From Adiantum capillus-veneris (taxonomy: Eukaryota; Streptophyta; Polypodiopsida; Polypodiales; Pteridaceae): a stretch of DNA of 60,000 nucleotides. Position 1 is the stretch's first letter, and every line of letters begins with the position of its first letter. The stretch spans positions 59,265,184-59,325,183 of the forward strand of contig CM043942.1 of assembly GCA_014529385.2 (NCBI GenBank). The letters are read 5' to 3'. The translations under genes were made by a program, and so were the position numbers. Under the pieces are notes generated by a model. It was not told where the DNA came from, made no database searches, and worked only from the letters and a program-made list of their open reading frames with translations. Positions 33,112-44,152 of the stretch are shown piece by piece.

Positions 33112-33951
33112 TGTAACATTTAATGGCCCAGTAACTTGTGTGTAGTGGAAATAGCATAAGGGTGAAAGCATGTTAACGAGTCACGCTTTTTATGCTAGTT
33201 AGCACTTTCAAGTTAGCACATCTTAAGAATGTCGGGCATTCGTAAAACTTTCTACAAATAATATCATTTTTTTTTTTGGAAGTTGTACATTTGGATTCCT
33301 TGTTTCAAGAGCTTTCTATTGATATATCATACATCATAGATCTTGGAGATGTAGCTTGTGTTATTGTACTAGTTAGAGTATGTCAAAATTGTGCTAGTGA
33401 CCATTGTCCGGGACATGAAAAAGTGTTACATGCTTTCACCCATAAAGATAGTGATCATTTAATTAGAATAGATTCCTAATGAGAAAAACAAGAGTGCTTG
33501 GATGGAGAGAGCAACAAAAAGCATAACACCTAGTTAGATAGGCATGAACAATGCTTCAAAAAAGAACACCATTTTAGATAATTTGGGAAAATCCCGTTTC
33601 CCAAATTCTAAACATGTATGCTAGGATTATGTTGTTTAATGATTTCTAAGCTCTAGTTGCCTTTAATTTAGATAAATTATGATGATTGTATGCTTCATTT
33701 CAAATTCTCTACTATAAAATCTATAAATAAACCTCCAATATAGTTCTTTGAAAATGGATTTGTATGACATCAATGCTTTTCAAACTTCAACAAATGCTTC
33801 TAGAAGTAGCTTCTCAAAATGTGAGGTTTCAAAAAAACCAATTGATATGATTTTAAAGCAACATATAGAAAGATTACAATAATAATAAAAGATAACATGT
33901 ATAGACAAATATTATTAAACTCTCTTTTCATAAATTTGATCACCTTAATCC
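33112..33951 (-). repeat. Gypsy-1 LTR, interrupted; outer end undefined
   Basis: The LTR begins next to the PBS. Positions 33112-33159 and 33446-33567 match 1549-1712 collinearly, with the family-B element 33160-33441 inserted between. From 33568 to 33951 no partner is available, so this part may or may not be LTR. A stretch at 33830-33925 has a diverged relative at 45255-45330. Confidence 0.6.
33160..33441 (-). mobile_element. Small TIR element family B, copy B2 (282 bp)
   Basis: The element is inverted relative to B1 and B3, with GGGTGAAAGCATGTTAAC at one end and the inverse at the other. It is flanked by ATAA at 33156-33159 and 33442-33445. The related LTR at 1549-1712 continues across this point without the element and so represents the unoccupied site. 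No ORF beyond chance. Confidence 0.9.
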
Positions 33952-33955
33952 ACGT

Positions 33956-36128
33956 TGTCAAGAAGTTGGCGGTCTTGCCAGGAAGGAACCAGACCTCTTG
34001 CTGTGAGAGTTTGTGAGGAAGCTAAAGGGTTATGAGAAGGAGCTAAGATGTAGATAACATAGCTTCTAGAGCTAAAGAAGAAATTTAGCCAAAGAAGCCG
34101 CTCACTTTCCCTTACAAACACATACGTGATGGAGAGAACTCATGAAAGATAGTCAAAACAAAACAAAAATGAAAACATCGAGATTACAATCATATCGTAT
34201 CATGGGTAGGATAAAAGGGTTAATGGATGAGTTAATGATATTTAATCTTTGTTGTCCAAATAAGCTACGGATTGCTCTTTGGAAGTGTAGCTTTGTGCTT
34301 ACTATAGTGTATATGTTTTGTCTAGAGATGGGGATTAGTTGTGAGTACAAATCCTCTTGATTCATAATAAAATAACCACACTCACATCAAAAGAGAAGTT
34401 ATAGTCAATAATAGGTAGTATGATGGGATCTGGTGAGAGAAGTATCTCGTTGAGCCTTTCAGGACCAAATAGAAACACTATGCGTTGCTAAAAGTAAATC
34501 TTTCGACTAATCCAAATGTTGACCCTAATAGATTGCACATAATGGAAATGAAAGAAATCGCCTCTATGTGGATTACGGTTATTCATCCATGATATACTTA
34601 GTATGTTCAAAGATAAAGGTGTGAAAGAAGTGAAAGGAAAAGAAGAAGAGAGTTTCTCTCCCAAGCCCTATTGTTGCCCCTAGGCAATAAGGATATTGTG
34701 GGGAGAGAAGTACCTGTAGCAAGGAGATTCTAGAGTTTGTGGAAGAGAATGAGAACCTTAAGAGACAGAGGTGCTTGTGAAAGAGGAAGATATGGTTACT
34801 AACCTTGTGCACATAATTGTTTCCGGCAAGAAGGTTGTGCCTGTTACATTGACAAGATTGCTGCTTGAATACCTTCCAATGAAACAATTAGGACACAACA
34901 AGAGAGATGAAAGGAGGAGTAAAGATAGAATTAGAGATAGATCTAAGTGTGGTGGTGGTATTAAAGATAAATAATGAGAGATAGAGAAGGATTTAAAGAC
35001 AAGTATTGGACTAGATATGCAAATGAAAGAAAAACTAGCAACATATATCTTACATGAGAGCAATCGCCATCACCTTAATGGAGAGAGAAGATGAGGCAAG
35101 ACTTCAGCCTTTCTTCAAGAGAAAGTGTGGCACTAAGATGAGTGTGACACTATGGAATTGAGCTATTCTCACTCACTCATAACTTGCCTCAATGAAGAGA
35201 AGGTTTCCCTTTCTATAGGTGAGGGAGCCATGTTTTACATAATCACTTGATTGGGCTAAAGAGTTAGCCCAAATCAAATGTTCTTTGGATATTTCTTAAA
35301 ATGGGATATATTAGGACTCAAAATATCATGAAATTCAGCATTTTGGGTCGTTGAGGCTCCATGTGGGTGCATGATGTATATGGGCCCCACCTAGGCATCT
35401 TCTGTGTGGCTCCAGCAGGGGCTCCCAACTTGTGTGTCTTGTCCTTCAAGGCATCTTTGAGGTGTCACATTCACATGCTTATGTCTTTTATCCTCCAAAT
35501 ATCTTATTTTATGGAAAAATACCAAGATTACCTCTTTTCACTTGATTTACCTGTTTACCATCTCTTCTTGTAGTGTAGTTGTTGTGATAGGGTTTTTCAC
35601 TGGTTTCCTTGTAACTTTTGACCTGTAACTCGGATTGACATGCTTCAAAAGGAAAAATTGGCCTACTAAAAGAGCTTGACTTGGTTTTGGCCTTTTCTCC
35701 ACACCCTTAGGTCTGGAGTTTCAAATTGGGATGGTCCAAGAAGCTTTGGATCTTCCTTTTCATAAAGTCTTCTAGTAGGCCCTTCCCTCTTGTATGTATC
35801 CAAGAAGGTATGCATTATTGAAGGGTTATATTATTAAATAAATGTGAAAAGAAAAAAATAATTTATATGGTAGGGTATAGCTGAGATATTAGAAGAAATA
35901 TACAAATGCTTTTCCCCCATACAAAAAGAGGCACAATCATTGATACTTCTCTTGCAGTACTTTCTAATAGTAATGTACATTTATATTACTTGAAAGGTAA
36001 TACTAAGGTATGGTAGAAAGCTTTTATTTATGCATATGAGTAATATATGAAGTATACTTATGCGTCAAAAAGTCACAAAATAAATTGTTTAATGCCCGTT
36101 CTCACTATATATGTGCCACAACACGACA
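33956..36128 (-). repeat. Gypsy-2 3' LTR
   Basis: On the minus strand it begins TGTCGTGTTGTGG immediately after the polypurine tract and ends CTTCTTGACA. It matches 41997-44152 along its length. The 70-100-residue ORFs found in both LTRs are non-coding artefacts repeated because the LTRs repeat. Confidence 0.92.
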
Positions 36129-36140
36129 TCCACCCTCTCT
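36129..36140 (-). other. Gypsy-2 polypurine tract
   Basis: The minus strand reads AGAGAGGGTGGA directly before the 3' LTR start TGTCGTG, the normal place for the plus-strand primer. The last codons of the integrase-region ORF overlap it. Confidence 0.8.
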
Positions 36141-37460
36141 AAACGTGCACATCCTCCGGTATGTGCCACATTGTCTCTTTGTAAGATGGGACCTCTTGTA
36201 CATCTTCCTTGCTTTCTTCTTCACTAGATGATTCCAGAGCTTCATGTTCACTTTGATCTTTATCTGTGTTTTGCTCTTCTTCCTCATCAACATCTTCTAG
36301 ATCATTGTCTCCTCTTCGCTTAAACATTTTAATCCTTTTTCCTGCAATGGGAATCTTTACTTCTGTACCATCTAGTTCAGACAAGCTGTAAGTAGCATTT
36401 TCATGTACATGCTTTACAACATACGGTCCAAACCATCTTTTTGAGAACTTACGCATGACTGTGTGCTGGTTATCAAGGCTACTATCATACACTAAAACCC
36501 AATCACCTTTGTCAATTGCTTTGCTCCTGAGTCGATGTCGCTTATCAAAGTAGTCCTTGTTTTTAAACCTTGCATTTTTGAGTCGTTCTTTTTCAGCTTC
36601 AATGTCTCTAGGTCTTCTCTCTAGTTGCCTTATACGCAGTGCAAGGAGATCTTCCCTGCTAAGCCCCTCTTGCCAAGGTAGTACATTCCATGTGGGAATT
36701 GTATCTTCAATTGGCATCACTAGCTTTTGACCATACATTAGCTCCGCAGGCATGTAGCCAGTTACTGAGCTATGTGTTGTACGATCAGCCCATAAAGCAT
36801 ATGGTAACAATTTTGGCCACTCATTCCTTCACAAGCCTTGGCCAAAGCTTTGATGATAGGAGGATGCCCTCTTTCACTCTTTCCATTTCCTTCATTGTTG
36901 TAAGCTGTGGTAAGAGAAAGCTTGATTCCTAATCTGGTAAAGAACTCCCTTGCTTACCCAGCATCCAGCTCACCTCTATCTGTAGTGATCTTTCCCACAC
37001 AACCATAACGGCAAATCACCTCATCAAGAAGGAATTTGAACGCAAATTTTGTGGTTTTAGCTCTTAATGCTCTTCCTTCAACCTGATTAGTTAGGTCCTC
37101 TCGTGCAAGAACCAAGTATCTCATCTACCAGAGTCCTAAAGGCATTGTGACTAGATCCACAACCCATTTATAGTGCATGGCTAGTGGATATGTAGGGTGC
37201 AATCCATCACGATGTCGGACATTTGAATACATTTGACAAGTTACACATGACTCTACAAATTGAGATACATCTTTATACATGCCCTTCCACCAGTATTTTT
37301 CTTTCAACTTGGAGAAGGTTGCCCACACATTCCTGTGTCCAGCCCATAGACTCTCACGAAACTCTTGCATGAGCTTTACTTGAGTCTGTTTTTTACATAT
37401 AACCCATTGTGGTGTAGAACCCTTTTGTTTAGGATGCTTCCACAAGTAACCATCCCTCAA
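36139..37460 (-). pseudogene. pol: Gypsy-2 integrase
   Basis: The zinc-binding N-terminal part (37460-37125) has AGHRNVWATF, KYWWKGMYKDV and CVTCQ. The core follows in shifted frames: Asp in YKWVVDLVTMP, Asp in ITTDRGELDA (about 36965-36995) and Glu in NNEGNGKSERGHP, so all three catalytic acids remain. An in-frame stop lies within the core after ELDAG. The C-terminal part (36810-36139, 223 aa) reads YALWADRTTHSSVTGYMPAE, a basic middle, then KRWFGPYVVKHV, the GPY/F module that contacts DNA, and a very acidic tail. I see no chromodomain. Confidence 0.9.
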
Positions 37461-37517
37461 AAAGTACCCATATGCTTTCCTGCGTATCCTCTTGAATTCT
37501 TGTTCAGACCAATCATC

Positions 37518-38138
37518 CTATTTTGCTAGAGTACTCAAATAGCTTCCAATAAGAAGCCAATCACCTTCATAAAGATCTTTCAAGAACAATTCAAGTGTAT
37601 TAGTCATGTAGACATAGTTACCTTTGACATGAGAGATGGAATAGAACTTTGTGCCCACATCATCTCCCTCATCAATCATCTGTGACTCATCTTCATACCT
37701 TGCCCTTGATAGCATATCTTCCACTGTATTGTCTTTACCTGCAATGTGCTTGAACTCAGGATTTAAGGACTTAATGTAGGCAATCCACCGCAATATAGCA
37801 ATGTCTGGCGTTGAGCAGCTTGTAATCATCCCAACAAGTGGTAGACAATCTGTTTCTACAACCACACATGCACCTATTAGATACTCTTTCCCACTTTTCA
37901 AGGCTGTAACCATACCCCGTAAATCTCTCTTTATTTGTGGATAGTTTCTTTGGTGAGCACTTAGTACCTTTGCTCCAAATATTACCACATACCTGTGTCC
38001 TTCTTTGTCATCTTGCCCTATTGCCCATCCAATCCTTGTAGTACTGGTGTCTACCATCACAATTACTGGCCTTTGACACTCATAGTCTACCTTTCTCAAA
38101 GTCGTTGCTGACTGGAGCAACTCCTTTATCTTTTTCAT
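37518..38138 (-). pseudogene. pol: Gypsy-2 RNase H domain
   Basis: The open frame of 206 residues includes VIVMVDTSTTRIGWAIGQ, the region that holds the first catalytic Asp, then HQRNYPQIKRDLRGMVTALK, VVVETDCLPLVGMI with the next Asp, and the tether HIAGKDNTVEDMLSRARY. It is separated from RT by a frame break near 38150 and from integrase by one near 37510. The domain removes RNA from the replication hybrid. Confidence 0.85.
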
Positions 38139-38162
38139 GGATTTTACATGTGCTTCTGTACA

Positions 38163-39215
38163 TTAAAACTTTTGATTCTTCCTAAGCAGTTGATAAAGAG
38201 GATCAGCTACATGTGCATAATGTGGAATCCAAATAACATAGAAGACACACGTTCCCAGAAACCTTCTAACCTCAGTGATGCTAGTGCATGTTTCTTTCAT
38301 TCTTTGGATGTCATCTACCTTTGTTGGACAAGGTTTCCTACCATATGGCCCGCACATGTGCCCCACAATGAGCACTTCATTGACACCAAACATAGAATTT
38401 TTCCTTGACAATGTAAGATTCACTTCTTCTAGCCTAGACAAAATTTTATCACAATCATTTATCTGATTTGCCACAAACCTGCGACATCCCTTGAGATCCA
38501 AAGCTTCATCTTTGTCACTTTCTTCACATCCTTTGATAGGCAAATCATCAATGAAAGGCATTTTGATTTGAGGAATAAAGTCACGTAAGACCTTATTCAT
38601 CCCATTCATCATATGTGCAATCAAGTTGGTTGCTCCTTGTGGCAAGGTACACATCCTTTCCAAACCCAAAGGTGTCCTCATGGTTGTCAAGTCTCTGCTT
38701 TTGATTGCAAGGTGAAATTGATCATACCCTGAGTAGAGATCCCCCATTGAGTAGATAATTGCCCTCCCTGCAAACTCATCCACAATTGGACTTGTACCTA
38801 CATTTCTAATTTTCACCTTGTTCACTAGTTGCATATCTTGGATGAAGTGTAGAGAACCATTCTTCTTTGGAACTGTGAACCACCTATTTGAGTATGGATC
38901 ACAAGAAGGCTACAAGATTCCCATTTTGATTTTCTTATTCAGTAGCTCTACCAACTTTGGCAAATGAGCCTTTGGAACCGGAATAGGCCGCAGATTCCAA
39001 GGCACATGAGGTATTGTGAAAATTGCCATTGGAGCTATAGAAGGATCAACACATCCTATCTCATGTGGCTCAAATGCAAAAGCCTTACCATGCTTTGAAA
39101 GAATTTCTTTGAAGCACTTTGTCTCCTCTTGTGTTAGAAACTCCTCGCAACCAATCTGCAACTCTTGAAAAGGCTCCTTTGTGAAGGTATGCCCAATATT
39201 TTTAGGATTCCTCAA
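38163..39215 (-). pseudogene. pol: Gypsy-2 reverse transcriptase
   Basis: The first part (39215-38910) has GCEEFLTQEETKCFKEIL and WNLRPIPVPKAHLPKLVELL; the second (38834-38163, 223 aa) has SMGDLYSGYDQFHLAIKSRD, TMRTPLGLERMCTLPQGATN and the catalytic MPFIDDLPIKG at residues 92-102, with Phe in place of Tyr before the Asp pair region. LRRFLGT-type thumb sequence (EVRRFLGTCVFY) follows. A stop at 38910 separates the halves. In between, in other frames, lies the fingers motif region. Confidence 0.9.
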
Positions 39216-39233
39216 ACTTGGTTGTAAAGAAGA

Positions 39234-39713
39234 CTACTCAATCTTTTCCGTGTCGTTGGGTGGTAAGGGTGAAGCTACTGGTTTCACCTTCTTTGCTACA
39301 CTCTTGTATTTAGATTCAACATGGACTTCTGGGCCAACTGTTTGGCTTTCTTTAAAGGCTTCTATTACTTGATACATTTCCATAGAGCAAACTTCCACAA
39401 CTTCATTTTCAAGATGCAAATTAGACCCCATTATAGCATCAAGCTCACCCATAGTATCTACAAAAGAAACTTGTTCACACAAACCCAAAACATTTCCAGT
39501 AGGCTCTAGCAACCCACTCTTTTTTATGCCTATTTGTACATTATGCACATATTTCCTCTCACATCTCTTCAAATCTTCAAGTTTTGTAAAACATACTGAT
39601 CCATTCCTTGTTACCAAGGAGTCCGTTGAAAAAGTTTTACCTATTTTTGGATCTGGCGAGACCCTTTTTTTTCTGTACCACTGCAATCTCGCTTTACAAT
39701 GGTACTTGGCCAA
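39234..39713 (-). pseudogene. pol: Gypsy-2 linker between protease and RT
   Basis: A 159-residue frame follows the protease ORF and precedes RT. It has no catalytic motif that I recognise. Its position matches the spacer seen between protease and RT in gypsy polyproteins, including this element's own acidic middle section (LGLCEQVSFVDTMGELDAIM). Confidence 0.6.
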
Positions 39714-39749
39714 AACCCATCATTTCTCTATGATCATGAAACTCTTTGC

Positions 39750-41160
39750 TCACCTTTGGTAGAGGTTGTTCTCTGAGGTTGTCATGATTTCTTCATGGTT
39801 TACACAAACTGTAAGAAATTGGACAGCTAGTTTACCATATTTGCTACGTATCCTAGCATATGCTGAACCATCATCCATTACCTTTGTTTCCATTCGAACT
39901 CCCACAATGTAGGGTTGTCCAAGGATGAGATGATATGAAGATGTATCATGTACAAAGAAGTTTTGGTCAATCTTTACATCACCTATTGTTACCTTCACAC
40001 ATGGACATGCTGCATACAATTCACCGGATGAATTGTTTGCCACTTTTACCATCCAGCCATGATCTGTGTCCATCGGCCATTTGCACTTGTTGTAGACACT
40101 CTTTGACATTATGTTTATTTCTAAACCATGGTCAATCAAGGCAACAAATGGCTCTTCAAGATCACCTACCTTGACCAAAGTTTCTGTAGTAGGAATATCT
40201 TCAACTTCTTCATCATCATTTGAGAAGTGCACTTGCTTCACTCTCCCACTAGATTGGTAGCATCCTACCACAGCTCCATCATCCTCCTTATTTTGCAGCT
40301 GCATCCCTTGTGTCTTCGAGGTTTCCCCTTCAACCTGTGGACGAGAAACTTCAGCAAGGGTTTGTCTCTTCCTCTTGATGATGTCAATGATCTCCTCATG
40401 AAATTCACGCTTTGCAATGCCAAGAACTTCTTCTAGAGTAAACTCAATCTTGCTATTTAAGATCCTTTCCTCCAAGACTTTCTTTAGATCTGTAGCAACC
40501 TCAATATCAGATTGTAGTTTATAAGTTGGGCCTTTTGTCGTACCTTTTGCTAGCTCTTTCTTCTTTCCTGTTGTAGACTCCTCCATGAATACTTCAGGTG
40601 GAGATGCTCCTTGTGTTGAGGGTGCTAGAGAAGGAATTGAGTCGCTTCTTCCCCCACTTCTAGAAGCTCTTTTTGATGGTCCTTCATCAGCATTCTCACG
40701 CCTGCGCTTCTCTTCTACAATCGCCTCATTTTGTTGGCATTTTGTAATGTAGACATGCACTGACAATGAGTCCAATGGATCATTCCATCTTGTTTCTAGA
40801 CGTATTCCATCACCTACTTCATGTAGAATCTCTTTTGTAAGCTTTCCATTTTTAGCTAATTGCATGACATTTGGCCAAATTTGACCATGATGGTCACTCA
40901 CCTCTTCATTAGTAAGATGCTCAATTTTTACTCCATAAGTAGCTGCCTCAACTGAAGAGGTAGCATGGTTAGTTTCCATATCTTCAACTAAGGTTTGCAT
41001 CCCCCCCTTCCCAAAGATAGTTCTCAAGGGTAGACCTGTCTCTCTTAAGTGGATTTTACAATCCTTAAAAAAGACAACGTCTTTTGACAAAGCATCACGA
41101 AAATCATCACAATCCCTTCTTACATGGTCTGTACTATCACACCAAATACATCTATTAACA
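39750..41160 (-). pseudogene. gag-pol: Gypsy-2 zinc knuckle and aspartic protease
   Basis: Upstream of 41090 the frame is open through CIWCDSTDHVRRDC, a CCHC zinc knuckle (about 41105-41150). The 446-residue frame below has a charged low-complexity middle, then the retropepsin-like region: FVALIDHGLEINIMS at about residues 315-329 and YHLILGQPYI at about 386-395. The catalytic triad is normally D-S/T-G; here it is D-H-G, a substitution that should impair the enzyme. A Gag stop and frame change near 41200 separate this from the N-terminal gag frame. Confidence 0.85.
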
Positions 41161-41208
41161 AACCCTTCCTTGGGTTGCTATCTAGCATAGACTCATCAAA
41201 CTTAGGAG

Positions 41209-41943
41209 CTATATATAAGTAGGCTTTACCATTTTGTTAGAAGTTGAGGTTGAAGGACTTGTAGTGTTTACTACCATCTTGTCCCTTCTTCTTTGTCGTT
41301 TGGCAAGCAATGAGACAGCACCTTCAACTTCATTCCAGTCAATCTTTAGTCCTTGCTTAGCATCTTTATCTTCAAGGAGAAGCTCCAAATTTTCTTGAAA
41401 CTCTTTACCTACGGATTGTAAGAAAAGATCTGTCTTCTCTGCATCTAGTGTGGCCCTTTCTGTCCTGCTGAGTTGTGCATAGCGCCGCTCAAATTCCCTA
41501 AGTAGCTCTGTTATTGATAGTCCTTGCTTTGGATTGACTACCCATTCTAAGAATTTCCTTTTGGTCACTCTCTCCGAGTCCTCCATGAAATATTCTTGCT
41601 TTAAAGCTACTTTGAGTTCTTCCCAATTTCTCCCATGCCCATCTTTAATTGCCCTAACATGCTCCCTAATTTTTGGAGCAACAACTAGCTCAAAGATTTG
41701 AATCATCTCACCTTCTGACACGCGATGTAGCTCCATCTCCTTCACATACTCGTGTAAGTACTTGGTTACATCTTTGCCATTGAATTGATCCATTCTGTTG
41801 ATGACCGCTTGTACGGCCTTCGTTTGCTGAATCTCCCTTCTTTCACTGGCATGTTGTTGTTGCATGAACATTGCAAATGCTTGAAACATTTGCATTGTTG
41901 ATGGGTCAAAATGCATACCCTGTTGCTCAACATGATCACCCAT
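41209..41943 (-). pseudogene. gag: Gypsy-2 Gag, N-terminal and capsid-like region
   Basis: The start is the ATG at 41943 (MGDHVEQQGMHFDPSTMQMF), just inside the PBS; the open frame extends further upstream but runs into the LTR. The 244-residue product has a Gln-rich N-terminus, then RMDQFNGKDVTKYLHEYVKE, WEELKVALKQEYFMEDSERV and LRDFERRYAQLS-like (actually LREFERRYAQLSRTE) helices typical of gypsy Gag capsid domains. It ends at a stop at 41209. The zinc knuckle is encoded downstream in another frame. Confidence 0.85.
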
Positions 41944-41970
41944 GGTTACCCACAAATTCTCACCCTGGCA

Positions 41971-41990
41971 CGTTCGCGTCGGGTTCACCA
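41971..41990 (-). other. Gypsy-2 PBS-like site
   Basis: The minus strand reads TGGTGAACCCGACGCG six bases after the LTR end. A tRNA 3' end always gives a TGG start for such sites. I could not assign the tRNA. It differs clearly from the initiator-Met sites of gypsy-1 and the copia element. Confidence 0.6.
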
Positions 41991-41996
41991 AAAATA

Positions 41997-44152
41997 TGTC
42001 AAGAAGATGGCAATCTTGCCAGGAAGGCACCGGGCCTCTTGCCGAGAGAGTTTGTGAGGAAGCTAAAGGGTTATGAGAAGGAGCTAAGATGTAGATAACA
42101 TAGCTTCTAGAGCTAAAGAAGAAATTTAGCCAAAGAAGCCGCTCACTTTCCCTTACAAACACATACGTGATGGAGAGAACTCATGAAAGATAGTCAAAAC
42201 AAAACAAAAATGAAAACATCGAGATTACTATCATATCGTATCATGGGTAGGATAAAAGGGTTAATGGATGAGTTAATGATATTTAATCTTTGTTGTCCAA
42301 ATAAGCTACGGATTGCTCTTTGGAACTGTAGCTTTGTGCTTACTATAGTGTATATGTTTTGTCTAGCGATGGGGATTAGTTGTGAGTACAAATCCTCTTG
42401 ATTCATAATAAAATAACCACACTCACATCAAAAGAGAGGTTATAGTCAATAATAGGTAGTATGATGGGATCTGGTGAGAGAAGTATTTTGTTGAGCCTTT
42501 CAGGACCAAATAGAAACACTATGCGTTGCTGAAAGTGAATCTTTCAACTAATCCAAATGTTGACCCTAATAGATTGCACAGAATGGAAATGAAAGAAATC
42601 GCCTCGATGTGGATTACGGTTATTCATCGATGATATACTTAGTATGTTCAAAGATAAAGGTGTGAAAGAAGTGAAAGGAGAAGAAGAAGAGAGTTTCTCT
42701 CCCAAGCCCTATTGTTGCCCCTACGCAATAAGGATATTGCGGGGAGAGAAGTACTTGTAGCAAGGAGATTCTAGAGTTTGTGGAAGAGAATGAGAACCTT
42801 AAGAGAGAGAGGTGCTTGTGAAAGAGGAAGATATGGTTACTAACCTTGTGCACATAATTGTTTCCCGCAAGAAGGTTGTGCATGTTACATTGACAAGATT
42901 GTTGCTTGAATACCTTCCAATGAAACAATTAGGACACAACAAGAGAGATGAAAGGAGGAGTAAAGATAGAATTAGAGATAGATCTAACTGTGGTGGTGGT
43001 ATTAAAGATAAATAATGAGAGATATAGAAGGAGTCAAAGACAAGTATTGGACTAGATATGCAAATGAAAGAAAAACTAGCAACATATATCTTACATGAGA
43101 GCAATCGCCATCACCTTAATGGAGAGAGAAGATGAGGCAAGACTTCAGCCTTTCTTCAAGAGAAAGTGTGGCACTAAGATGAGTGTGACACTATGGAATT
43201 GAGCTATTCTCACTCACTCATAACTTGCCTCAATGAAGAAAAGGTTGCCCTTTTTATAGGTGAGGGAGCCATGTTTTACATAATCACTTGATTACGTTAA
43301 AGAGTTAGCCCAAATCAAATTTTCTTTGGATATTTCTTAAAATGGGCTATATTAGGACTCAAAATATCATGAAATTCAACATTTTTGGTTTTTGAGGCTC
43401 CATGTGGGTGCATGATGTATATGGGCCCCACCTAAGCATCTTCTGTGTGGCTCCGGCGGGGGGTCCCAACTTGTGTGTCTTGTCCTTCAAGGCATCTTTG
43501 AGGTGTCACATTCACATGCTTATGTATTTTATCCTCCAAATATCTTATTTTATGGAAAAAGACCAACATTACCTGTTTACCATCTCTTCTTGCAGTGTAG
43601 TTGTTGTGAGAGGGTTTTTCACTGGTTTCCCTGTAACTTTTGACCTGTAACTCCGATTGACATGCTTCAAAAGGAAAAATTGGCCTACTAAAAGAGCTTG
43701 ACTTGGTTTTGGCCTTTTCTCCACACCCTTAGGTCGGGATTTTAAAACTAGGATGGTCCAAGAAGCTTTGGATCTTCCTTTTCATAAAGTCTTCTAGTAG
43801 GCCCTTCCCTCTTGTATGTATCCAAGAAGGTATGCATTATTGAAGGGTTATATTATTAAATAAATGTGAAAAGAAAAAAATAATTTATATATGGTAGGAT
43901 ATAGCTAAGATATTAGAAGAAATATACAAATGATTTTCACCCAGACAAAAAGAGGCACAATCATTGATACTTCTCTTGCAGTACTTTCTAATAGTAATGT
44001 ACATTTATATTACTTCAAAGGTAATACTAAGGTATGGTAGAAAGCTTTTATTTATGCATATGAGTATTATATGAAGTATACTTATGCGTCAGAAAGTCAC
44101 AAGATAAATTGTTTAATGCCCATTCCCACTATGTATGTTCCATAGCACGACA
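41997..44152 (-). repeat. Gypsy-2 5' LTR
   Basis: It matches 33956-36128 with the same TGTC...GACA ends. It should contain the element's promoter and polyadenylation signals; no specific site is claimed. Confidence 0.92.

Larger units (their letters stand above)
27382..33951 (-). mobile_element. Gypsy-1: old Ty3/gypsy element with nested insertions
   Basis: On the minus strand the order is LTR (from about 33951 down to 33112, split by a family-B element), initiator-Met PBS (33110-33099), leader, gag, zinc knuckle/protease, RT, RNase H and integrase. The RT-RNase H-integrase order identifies Ty3/gypsy. The element is cut by a CACTA-like element in gag (30425-31756) and truncated at 27382 by the copia LTR. 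Many frameshifts and stops break the pol frame, so it is inactive. The outer LTR end is unclear because gypsy-2 begins at 33956. Another leader/LTR copy of this family lies at 1411-1712. Confidence 0.85.
33956..44152 (-). mobile_element. Gypsy-2: nearly complete Ty3/gypsy element (10.2 kb)
   Basis: Two direct repeats of about 2.16 kb (33956-36128 and 41997-44152) start TGTCAAG and end CACGACA, so the ends are inverted TGTC...GACA. ACGT occurs directly outside both ends (33952-33955 and 44153-44156), a probable target duplication. On the minus strand the order is 5' LTR, PBS-like site, gag, zinc knuckle, protease, RT, RNase H, integrase, polypurine tract and 3' LTR. The domain order is Ty3/gypsy. 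The LTRs differ by scattered substitutions and small indels. Frameshifts and stops in gag and pol make it non-autonomous now. It lies at the outer edge of gypsy-1 and is younger than it. Confidence 0.92.

Noticed and set aside
34579-35063. Paired 67-102-residue ORFs at 34.1-35.1 kb and 42.2-43.1 kb
   Set aside because: They are identical in layout because they lie in the two gypsy-2 LTRs; LTR position and lack of domains argue against coding.
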